From Psychrobacter luti (lineage in GTDB: Bacteria > Pseudomonadota > Gammaproteobacteria > Pseudomonadales > Moraxellaceae), in NCBI RefSeq assembly GCF_014192115.1, contig NZ_JACHXL010000001.1, positions 1,022,788 to 1,086,787 of the forward strand: a DNA stretch of 64,000 nt, read 5' to 3'. The position numbers were made by a program, and so were the translations under genes. Positions 18,175 through 26,703 of this stretch are shown in pieces. Each line of letters starts with the position of its first letter. Position 1 is the stretch's first letter. The notes beneath the pieces were generated by a model. It was not told where the DNA came from and searched no databases. It saw only the letters and a list, made by a program, of their open reading frames with translations.

Positions 18175-19248
18175 TTAAGCAGTACACGTTCCGCGCATAA
18201 AGCTATCACGATAAGCTTTAGGGGTTACGCCAAACCAACCTTTAAAACATTTAAAAAACTGGCTAGGAGATTTATATCCTAACAAGTAGGCAATTTCATT
18301 AGTCGATATATTTTTTTCTGCTAGATACGTCTGCGAAAGACGCTTTCTAGTATCTTCTAGAATTTCTTGAAATGAAGTGCCCTCATCCTTGAGTCTTCGT
18401 TGCAGGGTACTAATACTTAGATTCATTGCACTCGACACATTACCACGCGTAGGTTGGCTAAATCCTATTAAAGTCTCAATAGCAATTTCACACCGCCGTT
18501 TATAGTCAGAATCAGTAATCTGCACTGAAAGCAGGTTTAATAAAGGGTTAACAAGAAAGTTTTTGCCAACATCTTCTTCATTTTGTATTAGAAAATCGAT
18601 AGCATCACTGTGGTCATTTGTGTTTTCAAGAGCATAAACCAAGCTTGTTGTTTGACTTAACTCAATAGGAACACCAAAGACTGATTTATAATAATCTAGT
18701 TCATACAGACTACTCCGATGACCAATCGTTATCTTTTTGATAACACCTGGGCAAAACTCTTCCATAAGTCTGTAAACGATTACCAGCACACCATCAATTT
18801 CATGCTTGTTCGATACGTACTCTTTACTAAAAACCAAATCAAACCGAATTTGACCTTTTTCTGGTACCAATTTCAGGGAAATTAAACTAGTAATAAGAGA
18901 AAAGAAACAATGCACCAGTCTGCTAACTAGTAAAAATAGCATTTGTTTATTAGTATTAAGACAGGGCTTTATACACTCACTAATAGACTTATAAAAAGGT
19001 ATTGAACTAAGATTCATCCTGAAATGTAGTTTTAAACCAAGATAAGTATCCTGAAATAATTCACATATAGCACTAAGTTCCTTATTGACTATATTTACAG
19101 GAATCATATCCCCTTTATAATTATCGATATCTACGTAATATTTTGGAAGCCTATGTACGTCCTCTTGACGACCTTCTTCGAGTAAATATAGAGTAGTTGC
19201 CTCTCTTGCCGCATAAACTACACTTCTATGTGTACTATAAATTTCCAT
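18175..19248 (-). CDS. AraC-family transcriptional regulator
   Basis: 357 residues. The N-terminal ~230 residues look like the arabinose-binding-type domain of large AraC regulators (family PF12625-like, judged from layout). The C-terminal ~110 carry the double HTH: SSAMNLSISTLQRRLKDEG and EIAYLLGYKSPSQFFKCFKGWFGVTPKAYR. No inducer can be named. It lies upstream of the adhesin on the same strand, and the remnant paralogue lies between them, so control of the adhesin is a reasonable guess. Codon use is more AT-rich than the housekeeping genes, consistent with transfer. Confidence 0.88.
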   Translation of the reverse strand: MEIYSTHRSVVYAAREATTLYLLEEGRQEDVHRLPKYYVDIDNYKGDMIPVNIVNKELSAICELFQDTYLGLKLHFRMNLSSIPFYKSISECIKPCLNTNKQMLFLLVSRLVHCFFSLITSLISLKLVPEKGQIRFDLVFSKEYVSNKHEIDGVLVIVYRLMEEFCPGVIKKITIGHRSSLYELDYYKSVFGVPIELSQTTSLVYALENTNDHSDAIDFLIQNEEDVGKNFLVNPLLNLLSVQITDSDYKRRCEIAIETLIGFSQPTRGNVSSAMNLSISTLQRRLKDEGTSFQEILEDTRKRLSQTYLAEKNISTNEIAYLLGYKSPSQFFKCFKGWFGVTPKAYRDSFMRGTCTA

Positions 19249-19576
19249 ATTTCTGCTTACCTAAAACTTTTTTGTTTAGATCTAGCAACTCCTCTAGCTG
19301 CTAAACAAACTAAAGTTATCATTTTTTTATTAAAGTCGAATAGAAGCACTCAAGAATGTTTGTAATAACTCGTAAATGAAACCCTCAACACATTGTTTAC
19401 ATATAGTATATATAATTCATTTAAAATGTATCATTAAAATTGATTACCTGCCACCTTTACATTATTTTCTTAGGTAATACCCATACTTGATACGAGATTT
19501 TGAAACAGCGGTTAGGGAAACTGACTTAAATAACCGCCGTCGCACTGATGTTTTTTCTAAAATTATAATGCAATTC

Positions 19577-19740
19577 TTAACTCATCTTATCCCACATTTT
19601 GCTTAGGCGCTTCGGAGATACTGCCATACGGGTTTTCATTGGTTGCGCGAAAAGCTGAATGCGATGCTCCTCAACCATCCATCGATACTTGCTAATCTAG
19701 CTATAAGCCCTTCAAAAGCCACTTGAGAAAGATGCCTGTT
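19577..19740 (-). pseudogene. 3'-end remnant of an HrpA-type ATP-dependent helicase gene
   Basis: The minus strand encodes, up to the stop at 19577-19579, YRWMVEEHRIQLFAQPMKT followed by MAVSPKRLSKMWDKM, which resembles the conserved extreme C-terminus of HrpA helicases. One frameshift upstream, VAFEGLIARLAS fits the preceding residues. Everything further 5' is missing. It looks like a gene end left by rearrangement. Confidence 0.6.
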
Positions 19741-20189
19741 TAGATAGACTTATTATATCTTTAAAAAACTACTGTTCTGAGTAATTCTGGCCGTCTAGAA
19801 TAGAGCGGACTTATTTCATAAGATGAAGAAACTTGACTCACTATGTCTGTCAGTTCAAATGATTAATTATTACAATCGTCTTTTCAGCACTATCTATAAT
19901 AAAGCCATGTCATAACTTACTATGCCATAAAGTATCATATTTCTTCAGTACATTTTTCTCTAAGAAATCACTGATATCTCGTAGTGCTTTGTATAAAAGC
20001 CACTTAGTTATCACACCTAGTGTTTACGAATCCGCACTCCATGAAAATAAGTTAGCAAATTATTCAACATAGATACTTAATATAGTGTTTAAAACATACT
20101 ATCGATTGGTATGCCAAAAATTACTTCGTTGATTGTTTTATGTTAACTAACAAACTGTTCAAATAAAGCTATTGGACTCAGTTAAGTAC
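19741..20189. other. Degenerate stretch, possibly decayed coding sequence
   Basis: No intact gene. On the minus strand near 19890-20030 an interrupted frame reads KALRDISDFLEKNVLKKYD and, after a stop, FIIDSAEKTIVIINHL. It looks like coding sequence in decay, but I do not recognise the family. 19249-19576 shows nothing beyond AT-rich sequence. Confidence 0.35.
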
Positions 20190-20477
20190 TTAAACTTCTT
20201 TAATTTTGTTGTGATTATTCACAGTACCTCGAGTCTTATCGATAAGCATTGAAAAGTCTTTTTGACTGAAATAATTTATTGGTGATTCATCCTCATTACC
20301 AAATATTTCGTTCCAAACAGCGCTACTATATTTGCTTTTAGCCTGTGATAACTCTCTAATTTCTGAATACATGACACCTGGTTTTGAAAGTGAGAGAATA
20401 GAAATTGCCCTAATATAATCCATATATATAAAGTCTATTACGTCTTGGTCAAACTTATCTTGAATTCTTTTTTTCAC
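20190..20477 (-). CDS. Small hypothetical protein, third gene of accessory module
   Basis: 95 residues, probably from a GTG start at 20477, 12 bases after the preceding gene's stop. It is charged, with predicted helices (FDQDVIDFIYMDYIRAISIL) and no signal peptide. I do not recognise the family. Close spacing suggests co-translation with the 108-residue gene. Base composition is more AT-rich than the surrounding housekeeping genes. Confidence 0.55.
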   Translation of the reverse strand: MKKRIQDKFDQDVIDFIYMDYIRAISILSLSKPGVMYSEIRELSQAKSKYSSAVWNEIFGNEDESPINYFSQKDFSMLIDKTRGTVNNHNKIKEV

Positions 20478-20489
20478 TCTATTTAACTG

Positions 20490-20816
20490 TTAATCAGTTT
20501 TATTTTTTGTACCATGACCTTGAGATGTTGTATAACTTAGAATCACAGTATTTTCATTAGAAATATCATTTAGATCAAATATAGGAGAAAAACAGCCTCC
20601 AATGATTTCGTATGAACCATCTTTAAATATGACAGAGATATTATGAATAGGTATCTCAATTCTGCTGCCGAAATAGGTGGATACATTTTTGAGGTAGGTA
20701 CTTTTATCACTACTAATATAGGCGTTCATCAGCACTTGATGAAGCCTCCTAGCTAAAGGATGGAATTTTACGGTTGAGTTGCTATTTAAACTAATCGTTT
20801 TGGCATATAATTTCAT
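20490..20816 (-). CDS. Small hypothetical protein, second gene of accessory module
   Basis: 108 residues. The ATG overlaps the TGA of the upstream truncated frame by 4 bases (ATGA at 20813-20816), a strong sign of translational coupling. GGAT lies upstream. The middle reads IEIPIHNISVIFKDGSYEIIG, like a small beta-rich domain. Family not recognised. Confidence 0.6.
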   Translation of the reverse strand: MKLYAKTISLNSNSTVKFHPLARRLHQVLMNAYISSDKSTYLKNVSTYFGSRIEIPIHNISVIFKDGSYEIIGGCFSPIFDLNDISNENTVILSYTTSQGHGTKNKTD

Positions 20817-21107
20817 AATATTAATCCTTGACTTGATTTTATCCTCTTGCCTATCATAATAAATACATAGTGGCTAAATATTTCTATTGTTCGCAAATTC
20901 CACTGATTTATAGGTATGTCTTTTAAAGCATCGTCCCAAGCATCCTGATCTTGTTCGGTAGCTTGCGCATAGTTGTAGTATCTTAGTCGAATATCCTTTT
21001 TATAGACTAGTTTACGAATAACTTGAAGGTAGTTATAGAGGTCTACTGCGCAATTGAATGTGATAAAGTTTTTATTATATTGAGAATTTAAAGATAGAAT
21101 AACTAAC
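20813..21107 (-). pseudogene. 5'-truncated open frame, first gene of accessory module
   Basis: An open frame of about 98 codons runs from just after a stop near 21108 to the TGA at 20813-20815. It has no ATG, GTG or TTG near its beginning, so its 5' part is missing. It reads, for example, VDLYNYLQVIRKLVYKKD and DAWDDALKDIPINQW. It begins about 30 bases from the tRNA-Asp repeat, so the deletion or insertion that created the repeat junction probably removed its start. Family not recognised. Confidence 0.55.
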
Positions 21108-21137
21108 CCTTACGGATAAAGGCTTTAGGAGGAAATT

Positions 21138-21265
21138 CAGACACAAAAAAACCTCAAGTAAACTAATACTTGAGGCGAAACTTGCTTAAACTCGAAAGTT
21201 TAATATTCGTTTTAAATATGGCGCAGCGGACGGGACTCGAACCCGCGACCCCCGGCGTGACAGGC
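21138..21265. repeat. Right copy of ~127-bp direct repeat (tRNA-Asp 3' end plus terminator)
   Basis: Partner of 10981-11107; it contains the 3' part of the intact tRNA-Asp gene and its terminator. Confidence 0.85.
21144..21175 (-). terminator. Terminator of the tRNA-Val/tRNA-Asp transcript
   Basis: 9-bp perfect stem (21152-21160 with 21167-21175) and a run of seven U on the minus strand. A near-identical copy lies in the left repeat. Confidence 0.8.
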
Positions 21266-21295
21266 CGGTATTCTAACCAACTGAACTACCGCTGC
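21219..21295 (-). tRNA. tRNA-Asp (anticodon GTC)
   Basis: 77 nt with encoded CCA. The acceptor stem GCAGCGG/CCGCTGC, D arm with GTTGGT, anticodon loop CTGTCAC with GTC, and T arm GGGTTCGAGTCCC all form. Its 3' end forms part of the direct repeat bounding the variable region. Confidence 0.97.
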
Positions 21296-21348
21296 TTAGG
21301 TCGTTTTTAGCATCTTGCCCTTATCAATAGGCCCACTCGCTAAAAGAG

Positions 21349-21424
21349 TGGTGGGTGATGACGGATTCGAACCGCCGACATTCTGCGTGTAAGGCAGACG
21401 CTCTACCAACTGAGCTAATCACCC
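21349..21424 (-). tRNA. tRNA-Val (anticodon TAC)
   Basis: 76 nt with encoded CCA. The acceptor stem GGGTGAT/ATCACCC, D arm with GTTGGTAGAGC, anticodon loop CTTACAC with TAC, and T arm GGTTCGAATCC all form. It is upstream of tRNA-Asp on the same strand, 53 bases apart, so the two are probably co-transcribed. Confidence 0.97.
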
Positions 21425-21630
21425 TGAGAAGCAAATTAACTATAGTTGTCACGCTATCGCTAATTTTTGAAATGTCTTAATAGACGTTTCTAACAACAAC
21501 TTGCTTTATCAATAAAGCCCCTTGCTGTGGGTGTGTATTATATAGATTTACACATGGCTGTCAAACAGTATTTGCCCTTTTCTTACGAATTTTTTCTGAA
21601 TTTATCAATTCTATGGGCAAGCCTCTGTTT

Positions 21631-21663
21631 TCATTGGTTTTATATTTTATATAAAACCAATGA
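21631..21663 (-). terminator. Perfect hairpin after glutathione peroxidase gene
   Basis: 15-bp perfect arms with a TTT loop, about 17 bases beyond the gene's stop. T-rich sequence flanks both sides. Confidence 0.7.
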
Positions 21664-21679
21664 TTTTTCAGCTTATCGT

Positions 21680-22165
21680 CTATTTTGCTGCTAGCGCTTG
21701 CTCAATATCGGATTTAAGCGCTTCAGGCTTGGTGGTTGGCGCATAACGGTCAATGACTTGTCCATCCGACCCAATTAAAAACTTAGTAAAGTTCCATTTG
21801 ATACCGTCTGTCAGCAGCCCGCCCTTTTGATTTTTTAGCCATGCAAAAATCGGATGAGCATCATCGCCATTAACATCAACCTTAGCCATCATCGGAAAGC
21901 TGACCCCATAGTTCTTTTGGCAAAACGCGCCAATCTCATCATTAGTGCCAGGGTCCTGAGCGCCGAACTGGTTACATGGGAAACCAATTACAACTAATCC
22001 TTTATCCTGATATTGTTGATACAACGCCTCTAGCCCTTCAAACTGTGGCGTAAAGCCACATTTACTGGCGGTATTGACGATTAATAACACTTTACCTTTG
22101 TAATCAGAAAAATCTTGAGAGGTGCCGTCCATACGTTCAGCGGTAAAATCATAAATAGTGCTCAT
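21680..22165 (-). CDS. Glutathione peroxidase family protein
   Basis: 161 residues, normal for bacterial GPx/BtuE. The peroxidatic cysteine is Cys36 in NTASKCGFTPQFEGLE, and the Gln and Trp of the catalytic set are in GFPCNQFG and IKWNFTKFLIG. No signal peptide, so it is cytoplasmic. It reduces peroxides, in bacteria usually with thioredoxin as donor. It is collinear with msrB upstream, 145 bases apart, forming an oxidative-damage pair. Confidence 0.94.
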   Translation of the reverse strand: MSTIYDFTAERMDGTSQDFSDYKGKVLLIVNTASKCGFTPQFEGLEALYQQYQDKGLVVIGFPCNQFGAQDPGTNDEIGAFCQKNYGVSFPMMAKVDVNGDDAHPIFAWLKNQKGGLLTDGIKWNFTKFLIGSDGQVIDRYAPTTKPEALKSDIEQALAAK

Positions 22166-22310
22166 CTTTCATCCTTAAATTGATTGTTTTATTATTAATG
22201 GTTCTTTAAGCCTTATTATTTCGTGAATGTTCTATACAAAGCTTATTAGAAAAAAGGAAGCACCATGTACTTCCCTCTTATCAGTCTAACTTTAGCTAAA
22301 ATACTAATAT

Positions 22311-22736
22311 TTATTCTTCAGTTTTGTCCAAATCGATAGATACTGAGTTGATACAGTAGCGCATGCCAGTGGTCTCACGTGGTCCATCGGGGAATACGTG
22401 ACCCAAGTGCGCGCCACAATTGCTACACGTTACTTCGGTACGGCGCATACCCAATGAGTCATCAACGTGCTCATCGATGGCGCCATTATCGATACCTTGA
22501 TCGAAGCTTGGCCAGCCACAACCGGCATCGAACTTATTGTCCGACTCAAACAAGCTTGCACCGCAGCCTTTACAGCGGTAGATGCCTTTATCATTGACAT
22601 CATTATAGACGCCAGTAAATGGACGCTCTGTGCCCTTCTCACGCATCACATGATACTCATCGGCACTCAGGCGCTCTTTCCAGTCCGCTTCTGTCAACTG
22701 GCCGATTTCTTCTTTACTTAACTGATTGTCTTGCAT
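22311..22736 (-). CDS. msrB: Peptide-methionine (R)-S-oxide reductase
   Basis: 141 residues. It reduces the R-epimer of methionine sulfoxide in proteins. Zinc ligands are Cys55/Cys58 and Cys104/Cys107; the catalytic cysteine is Cys128 in [25 protein letters not shown] and GHVFPDGP are family motifs. Confidence 0.96.
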   Translation of the reverse strand: MQDNQLSKEEIGQLTEADWKERLSADEYHVMREKGTERPFTGVYNDVNDKGIYRCKGCGASLFESDNKFDAGCGWPSFDQGIDNGAIDEHVDDSLGMRRTEVTCSNCGAHLGHVFPDGPRETTGMRYCINSVSIDLDKTEE

Positions 22737-23306
22737 CGTTTATCCTTATGAAATATTTGGATGAAATGAGTGGCTATCTCATTTGTTGTCTCTCATTTTC
22801 TCGCGAAACATTATTGTTGGTTTTTATGAAAATGATAGCCTTTATCTGCTGCTTATCGACTGACTATTCAAGGTTGTTATTATAAAGGTAGTCGACTTGC
22901 CAGCTTAAAGCTTAAAGTTTTGAGAAACTCATTTAGATAGAGAAGTAAAATATAACAAATTATCTTGCCACCTAAATGAGTAAAGTTGTAATTGTATTGT
23001 GTTAGCACATTACTTATTTTCCTATTCTCGATTCATTGTCACTGGTTTAATACCTTCTTACTCAACTCACCATTTGGCACCAATTTCTTTGGAAACATCA
23101 AGCAGAGATGCTCGACCTATAAATGCAAGTTATTCTTTCATTTTTCTATATGCTTAAGATTAATTTGATAGATATCAATCTATATACTTGCATTAGAAGT
23201 TTATTTGCAATAATATCTTGCATTAGTACTAGGTTATGGCTAAGCAATCTATTAGTCGTCTGCTATTACAAATGCATTGATTGGTTAAGGTTAATAAAAG
23301 GTATAA
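22737..23306. other. 570-bp divergent intergenic region between msrB and the HTH-AlaA gene
   Basis: No gene is seen. The half near the HTH-AlaA start holds an FNR-type box at 23165-23178, and the sequence ACTTGCATT or a close variant at 23186-23194 and 23216-23224, with its reverse complement at 23123-23131. These are candidate operator sites. Confidence 0.5.
23165..23178 (+). promoter_or_regulatory. Consensus FNR/ANR (or CRP-family) box
   Basis: Exact TTGAT-N4-ATCAA palindrome, centred about 135 bases upstream of the HTH-AlaA ATG. A TTTATT-like -10 near 23200 would put a start site about 41 bases from the centre, the classic activating position. Binding is inferred. Confidence 0.55.
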
Positions 23307-24959
23307 ATGATGATGGCTGACAGCAAAGAGTCACAAGCTAGCAAAGGCACGCAAGCCGAACGATTGGTACAATTGCGCCGCGATAAGGGCATGACTGCTG
23401 AGCAATTGGCACAAGCGATGACCGCAGCAGGCGCCAAGGTCAGTCGCGGGGCTATCTCTAATTGGGAGCGCGGCACCAACGGCATCGTATCATCGAAGCT
23501 GCCGACCTTAGCCCGTATCTTAGGTTGTAGCGAAGGCTATCTATTACGTGGTGAGCTGCAAAGTGGAGCTAATGTTAATAGCAACGTTAATAGCGATGCA
23601 GATTCAACTCAACGCATAAATACTCATAATAAAAATGCAGCCTCTAGCAAGCAAGTTAGCAACGCTCAACCAATGCCAAATCAAGCAGCGCCAAATTCAC
23701 AAAACAACCCTATGGGTGGTCACTCTATGAACACAATAAGAAAATCCGATAAATTACAAAACGTTTGCTACGATATTCGTGGTCCTCTGCTGCAAACGGC
23801 TAATAAAATGGAAGCCGAAGGCAAGCGCATTTTAAAGCTTAATATTGGTAACCCTGCCCCGTTCGGTCTTGAAGCACCGCATGAGATTTTACGTGATGTG
23901 GCGATGAATTTGCCAGAAGCGACGGGATATTCAGACTCACAGGGGATTTTTGCGGCCCGTAAAGCAGTCTTACAATATTATCAATCAAAGGGGCTGCTGT
24001 CCGCTGTTGACGTCCGTGATGTATATCTAGGTAATGGCGTCTCTGAGCTGATTGTCATGACCATGCAGGCGCTCATGAATGATGGTGACGAAGTCCTTGT
24101 TCCTATGCCTGATTACCCGCTTTGGACCGCAGCTGCCAACTTAGCAGGTGGTACAGCAGTGCATTACCGCTGTAATGAAGATGACAACTGGCATCCTGAT
24201 ATCGAAGACATCAAATCTAAAATCACCTCTAAGACCAAAGGTATCGTGGTTATTAACCCCAATAACCCAACGGGTGCACTGTATAGTGATGAATTGCTTC
24301 TACAGATTATTGAGGTCGCAAAAGAGCATGATTTAATCATCATGGCCGATGAGATTTACGACCGTATTCTTTATGATGATATGGAACATACACCGATGAG
24401 CACCTTGACTGATGATGTGCTTGTGCTGTCCTACAACGGTCTATCAAAATCGCATCGTATCGCAGGTTTTCGTGCCGGTTGGATGATGGTTTCTGGTAAA
24501 AAGCATCACGCTGCTGACTTCATCGAAGGATTGGATATGCTGGCGTCTATGCGCCTATGTTCCAACGTCCAAGGGCAATATGCTATACAAACGGCGATGG
24601 GCGGCTATCAAAGCATGAAGGATTTGACCTCTAAAAAAGGTCGTCTCTATAAGCAGCGTGAAATGGCGGTCTCACGCCTCAATGCCATTAAAGGGATTTC
24701 TTGTACCATGCCGCAAGGGGCGTTTTATTGCTTTCCAAAGATGGATCCTAAGGTCTACCCTATCGAAGACGATATGGCGTTTATGATGGATTTATTGGTA
24801 GAAGAGAATGTACTGATGGTACAAGGCACAGGATTTAACTGGGATAAGCCAGATCATTTTCGCTTGGTATTTTTGCCCAATCTACACGATTTAGAAGATG
24901 CCATGGATCGCTTAGAGCGCTTCTTTGCCAAAAAACGTAAGCAGTTTGGTACTGAATAA
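23307..24959 (+). CDS. HTH (XRE-type) domain fused to AlaA-like aminotransferase
   Basis: 550 residues. Residues ~15-75 form an XRE/Cro-type HTH (RLVQLRRDKGMTAEQLAQAM, VSRGAISNWERG). Residues ~85-140 are an Asn/Ser/Gln-rich linker. Residues 141-550 are a class I PLP aminotransferase closest to AlaA, which makes alanine from pyruvate and glutamate (LNIGNPAPFGLEAP, VINPNNPTGALYS, SYNGLSKSHRIAGFRAGW with the cofactor lysine). An internal ATG at 23727 with GGTGG upstream begins the enzyme part exactly, so a shorter free enzyme could also be made. MocR proteins have the same general logic but a GntR-type HTH. Possible autoregulator; enzyme activity is expected from the intact motifs. Confidence 0.88.
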   Translation: MMMADSKESQASKGTQAERLVQLRRDKGMTAEQLAQAMTAAGAKVSRGAISNWERGTNGIVSSKLPTLARILGCSEGYLLRGELQSGANVNSNVNSDADSTQRINTHNKNAASSKQVSNAQPMPNQAAPNSQNNPMGGHSMNTIRKSDKLQNVCYDIRGPLLQTANKMEAEGKRILKLNIGNPAPFGLEAPHEILRDVAMNLPEATGYSDSQGIFAARKAVLQYYQSKGLLSAVDVRDVYLGNGVSELIVMTMQALMNDGDEVLVPMPDYPLWTAAANLAGGTAVHYRCNEDDNWHPDIEDIKSKITSKTKGIVVINPNNPTGALYSDELLLQIIEVAKEHDLIIMADEIYDRILYDDMEHTPMSTLTDDVLVLSYNGLSKSHRIAGFRAGWMMVSGKKHHAADFIEGLDMLASMRLCSNVQGQYAIQTAMGGYQSMKDLTSKKGRLYKQREMAVSRLNAIKGISCTMPQGAFYCFPKMDPKVYPIEDDMAFMMDLLVEENVLMVQGTGFNWDKPDHFRLVFLPNLHDLEDAMDRLERFFAKKRKQFGTE

Positions 24960-24974
24960 AGATTCAAAAATCAT

Positions 24975-25014
24975 AAAAAAACGCTTATCGGCATAAGGCT
25001 GATAAGCGTTTTTT
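24975..25014. terminator. Bidirectional terminator between HTH-AlaA and pit
   Basis: Stem AAAAACGCTTATC against GATAAGCGTTTTT with an 11-nt loop, U-runs on both strands, between convergent genes. Confidence 0.88.
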
Positions 25015-25095
25015 ATTGTTAAATTAAGCTATAAATCTTTATGGTTAAAGTCTTATTAAACCATTATGCGGCTTTAATTTTAAAAAAACTTGGTC

Positions 25096-26703
25096 TTAAA
25101 AAATATTACTTAAGAAAATATAGCTGATAGCTGACATTGAAGCGGCGGCAGGAAGAGTAATTACCCATGCCAAACCGATAGGCTTCATCAGCGCCCAGTT
25201 GGTGTCTCTATTGACGATACCGATGCCAAGTACCGCGCCGACCAAGGTATGCGTACTCGATACTGGCAGCCCCATGGTCGAAGCGCCCATAACCACAGCA
25301 GCAGCAGCCAATTCCGCTGAGAAGCCAGAAGCGGGATGCATTTTTGCCAAATTGGTACCGACGGTTTGAATCACTTCTTTACCGATAAACCAAAGACCAA
25401 CGATTAGCGCGACACCAAAGGTCAGCATAACCGCAGGTGGTACTGCCGCTTCGGTAGCAATACTATTGGTACGGATAACGTCCATAATCGCCGCAAAAGG
25501 ACCGACGGCGTTGGCGATATCGTTTGAGCCATGACTAAAGGCAAAGGCTGATGCGGTAAACACTTGCATCCAGCTAAACATAATAAATGTCGCTTTGGTC
25601 AAATCTTCCTTATGTTTGCCGCGGATACTCTTGGTATAGATATAGGTCGCAAGCCACACCAGCGCTGCGATCATACCCATGATTAAAAAACCCTGTAGCG
25701 TCGTCAAGCCATTATTGACGTTTTTAAGGCCTTTAAAGATGACCAAAGAGGCCATGACCGCGCCGCCGGCAGCCGCAATGATAGGTACCCATTGCTTAAG
25801 GGCTTTTAGAGTATCAAGATTGGTACGCTCATTCTCAATTTCATAAAGCTTTTTATAGTAATCGGTCTCTAAATCTTCAACCACGCAATCATCATCTTTA
25901 TAGATTTCCTGATCACGTAACATTGCTGAGGTATAAGCCAGTTGTTCTGATTCGGTAAGACCATCCAAAAACTCTTTGTGATTTTGCTTTAAGGTTTTTT
26001 TATCGCCTTTAAGGGTAGCAATATACGCTTCTGTTCTATCATTATATTCAATGATATTTTTCTTAATTTGTCCATATAACAGGTAGGACAGTAAGCCGCC
26101 TAATAACGGTGAAAGTACCCAAGAGATAGCAATTGTTCCAATGGTTCCCCAATTCACAGTAGAGAGTGCCATTTCGGTGCCACCTAAAGTGATACCCAAT
26201 ACAATGGAGCTACCAACAACGCCGCCGATAATGGCGTGAGTGGTCGAAACCGGCAAACCTTTTTTGGTCGCAAACAACAACCAAAATGCAGCAGCGATAA
26301 GCGCTGAGAGCATGACATAAATAAACTGGTTGGGCGTTACTGATAAACCATCTAGATCGACAATACCGCTCCGGATGGTATCCGTCACCTCACCGCCTGC
26401 CAGCACCGCTCCTGATACTTCAAATATCGCCGCGATACCCAACGCTTGAGGGATAGTTAATGTCCCTGCTCCCACCGAGGTGCCAAAGGAGTTAGCGACA
26501 TCGTTACCACCGATATTGAATGCCATAAAGACACCAAAAGCGGTTGCTACAATAAATAGCGTCGTCTGTTGACGCATTGTGTAGTCTAGACCCCACCACA
26601 AAAAGTAGCTGGTCATCGCAATCAGTAAAATGGCAAAAAATAGATTAATTCTCATAGAGCCTACTGATTTGGTTGACCCTGTAGAACTGCTGCTAATACC
26701 CAT
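25096..26703 (-). CDS. Inorganic phosphate transporter, Pit family
   Basis: 535 residues and about ten to eleven hydrophobic segments. Two Pit/PHO4 signature repeats are visible: FNIGGNDVANSFGTSVGAG near residue 65, and SHGSNDIANAVGPFAAI in the second half. A hydrophilic loop of about 100 residues sits in the middle (around 215-310), as in E. coli PitA. It takes up metal-phosphate with protons across the inner membrane. It lies near the polyphosphate:AMP phosphotransferase gene on the same strand, suggesting linked phosphate metabolism. AGGAC upstream supports the start. Confidence 0.94.
   Translation of the reverse strand: MGISSSSTGSTKSVGSMRINLFFAILLIAMTSYFLWWGLDYTMRQQTTLFIVATAFGVFMAFNIGGNDVANSFGTSVGAGTLTIPQALGIAAIFEVSGAVLAGGEVTDTIRSGIVDLDGLSVTPNQFIYVMLSALIAAAFWLLFATKKGLPVSTTHAIIGGVVGSSIVLGITLGGTEMALSTVNWGTIGTIAISWVLSPLLGGLLSYLLYGQIKKNIIEYNDRTEAYIATLKGDKKTLKQNHKEFLDGLTESEQLAYTSAMLRDQEIYKDDDCVVEDLETDYYKKLYEIENERTNLDTLKALKQWVPIIAAAGGAVMASLVIFKGLKNVNNGLTTLQGFLIMGMIAALVWLATYIYTKSIRGKHKEDLTKATFIMFSWMQVFTASAFAFSHGSNDIANAVGPFAAIMDVIRTNSIATEAAVPPAVMLTFGVALIVGLWFIGKEVIQTVGTNLAKMHPASGFSAELAAAAVVMGASTMGLPVSSTHTLVGAVLGIGIVNRDTNWALMKPIGLAWVITLPAAASMSAISYIFLSNIF

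Noticed and set aside
22379..22885. Plus-strand ORFs opposite msrB and in its upstream region
   Set aside because: They overlap the real msrB gene or have no start signal; composition is that of a shadow frame.
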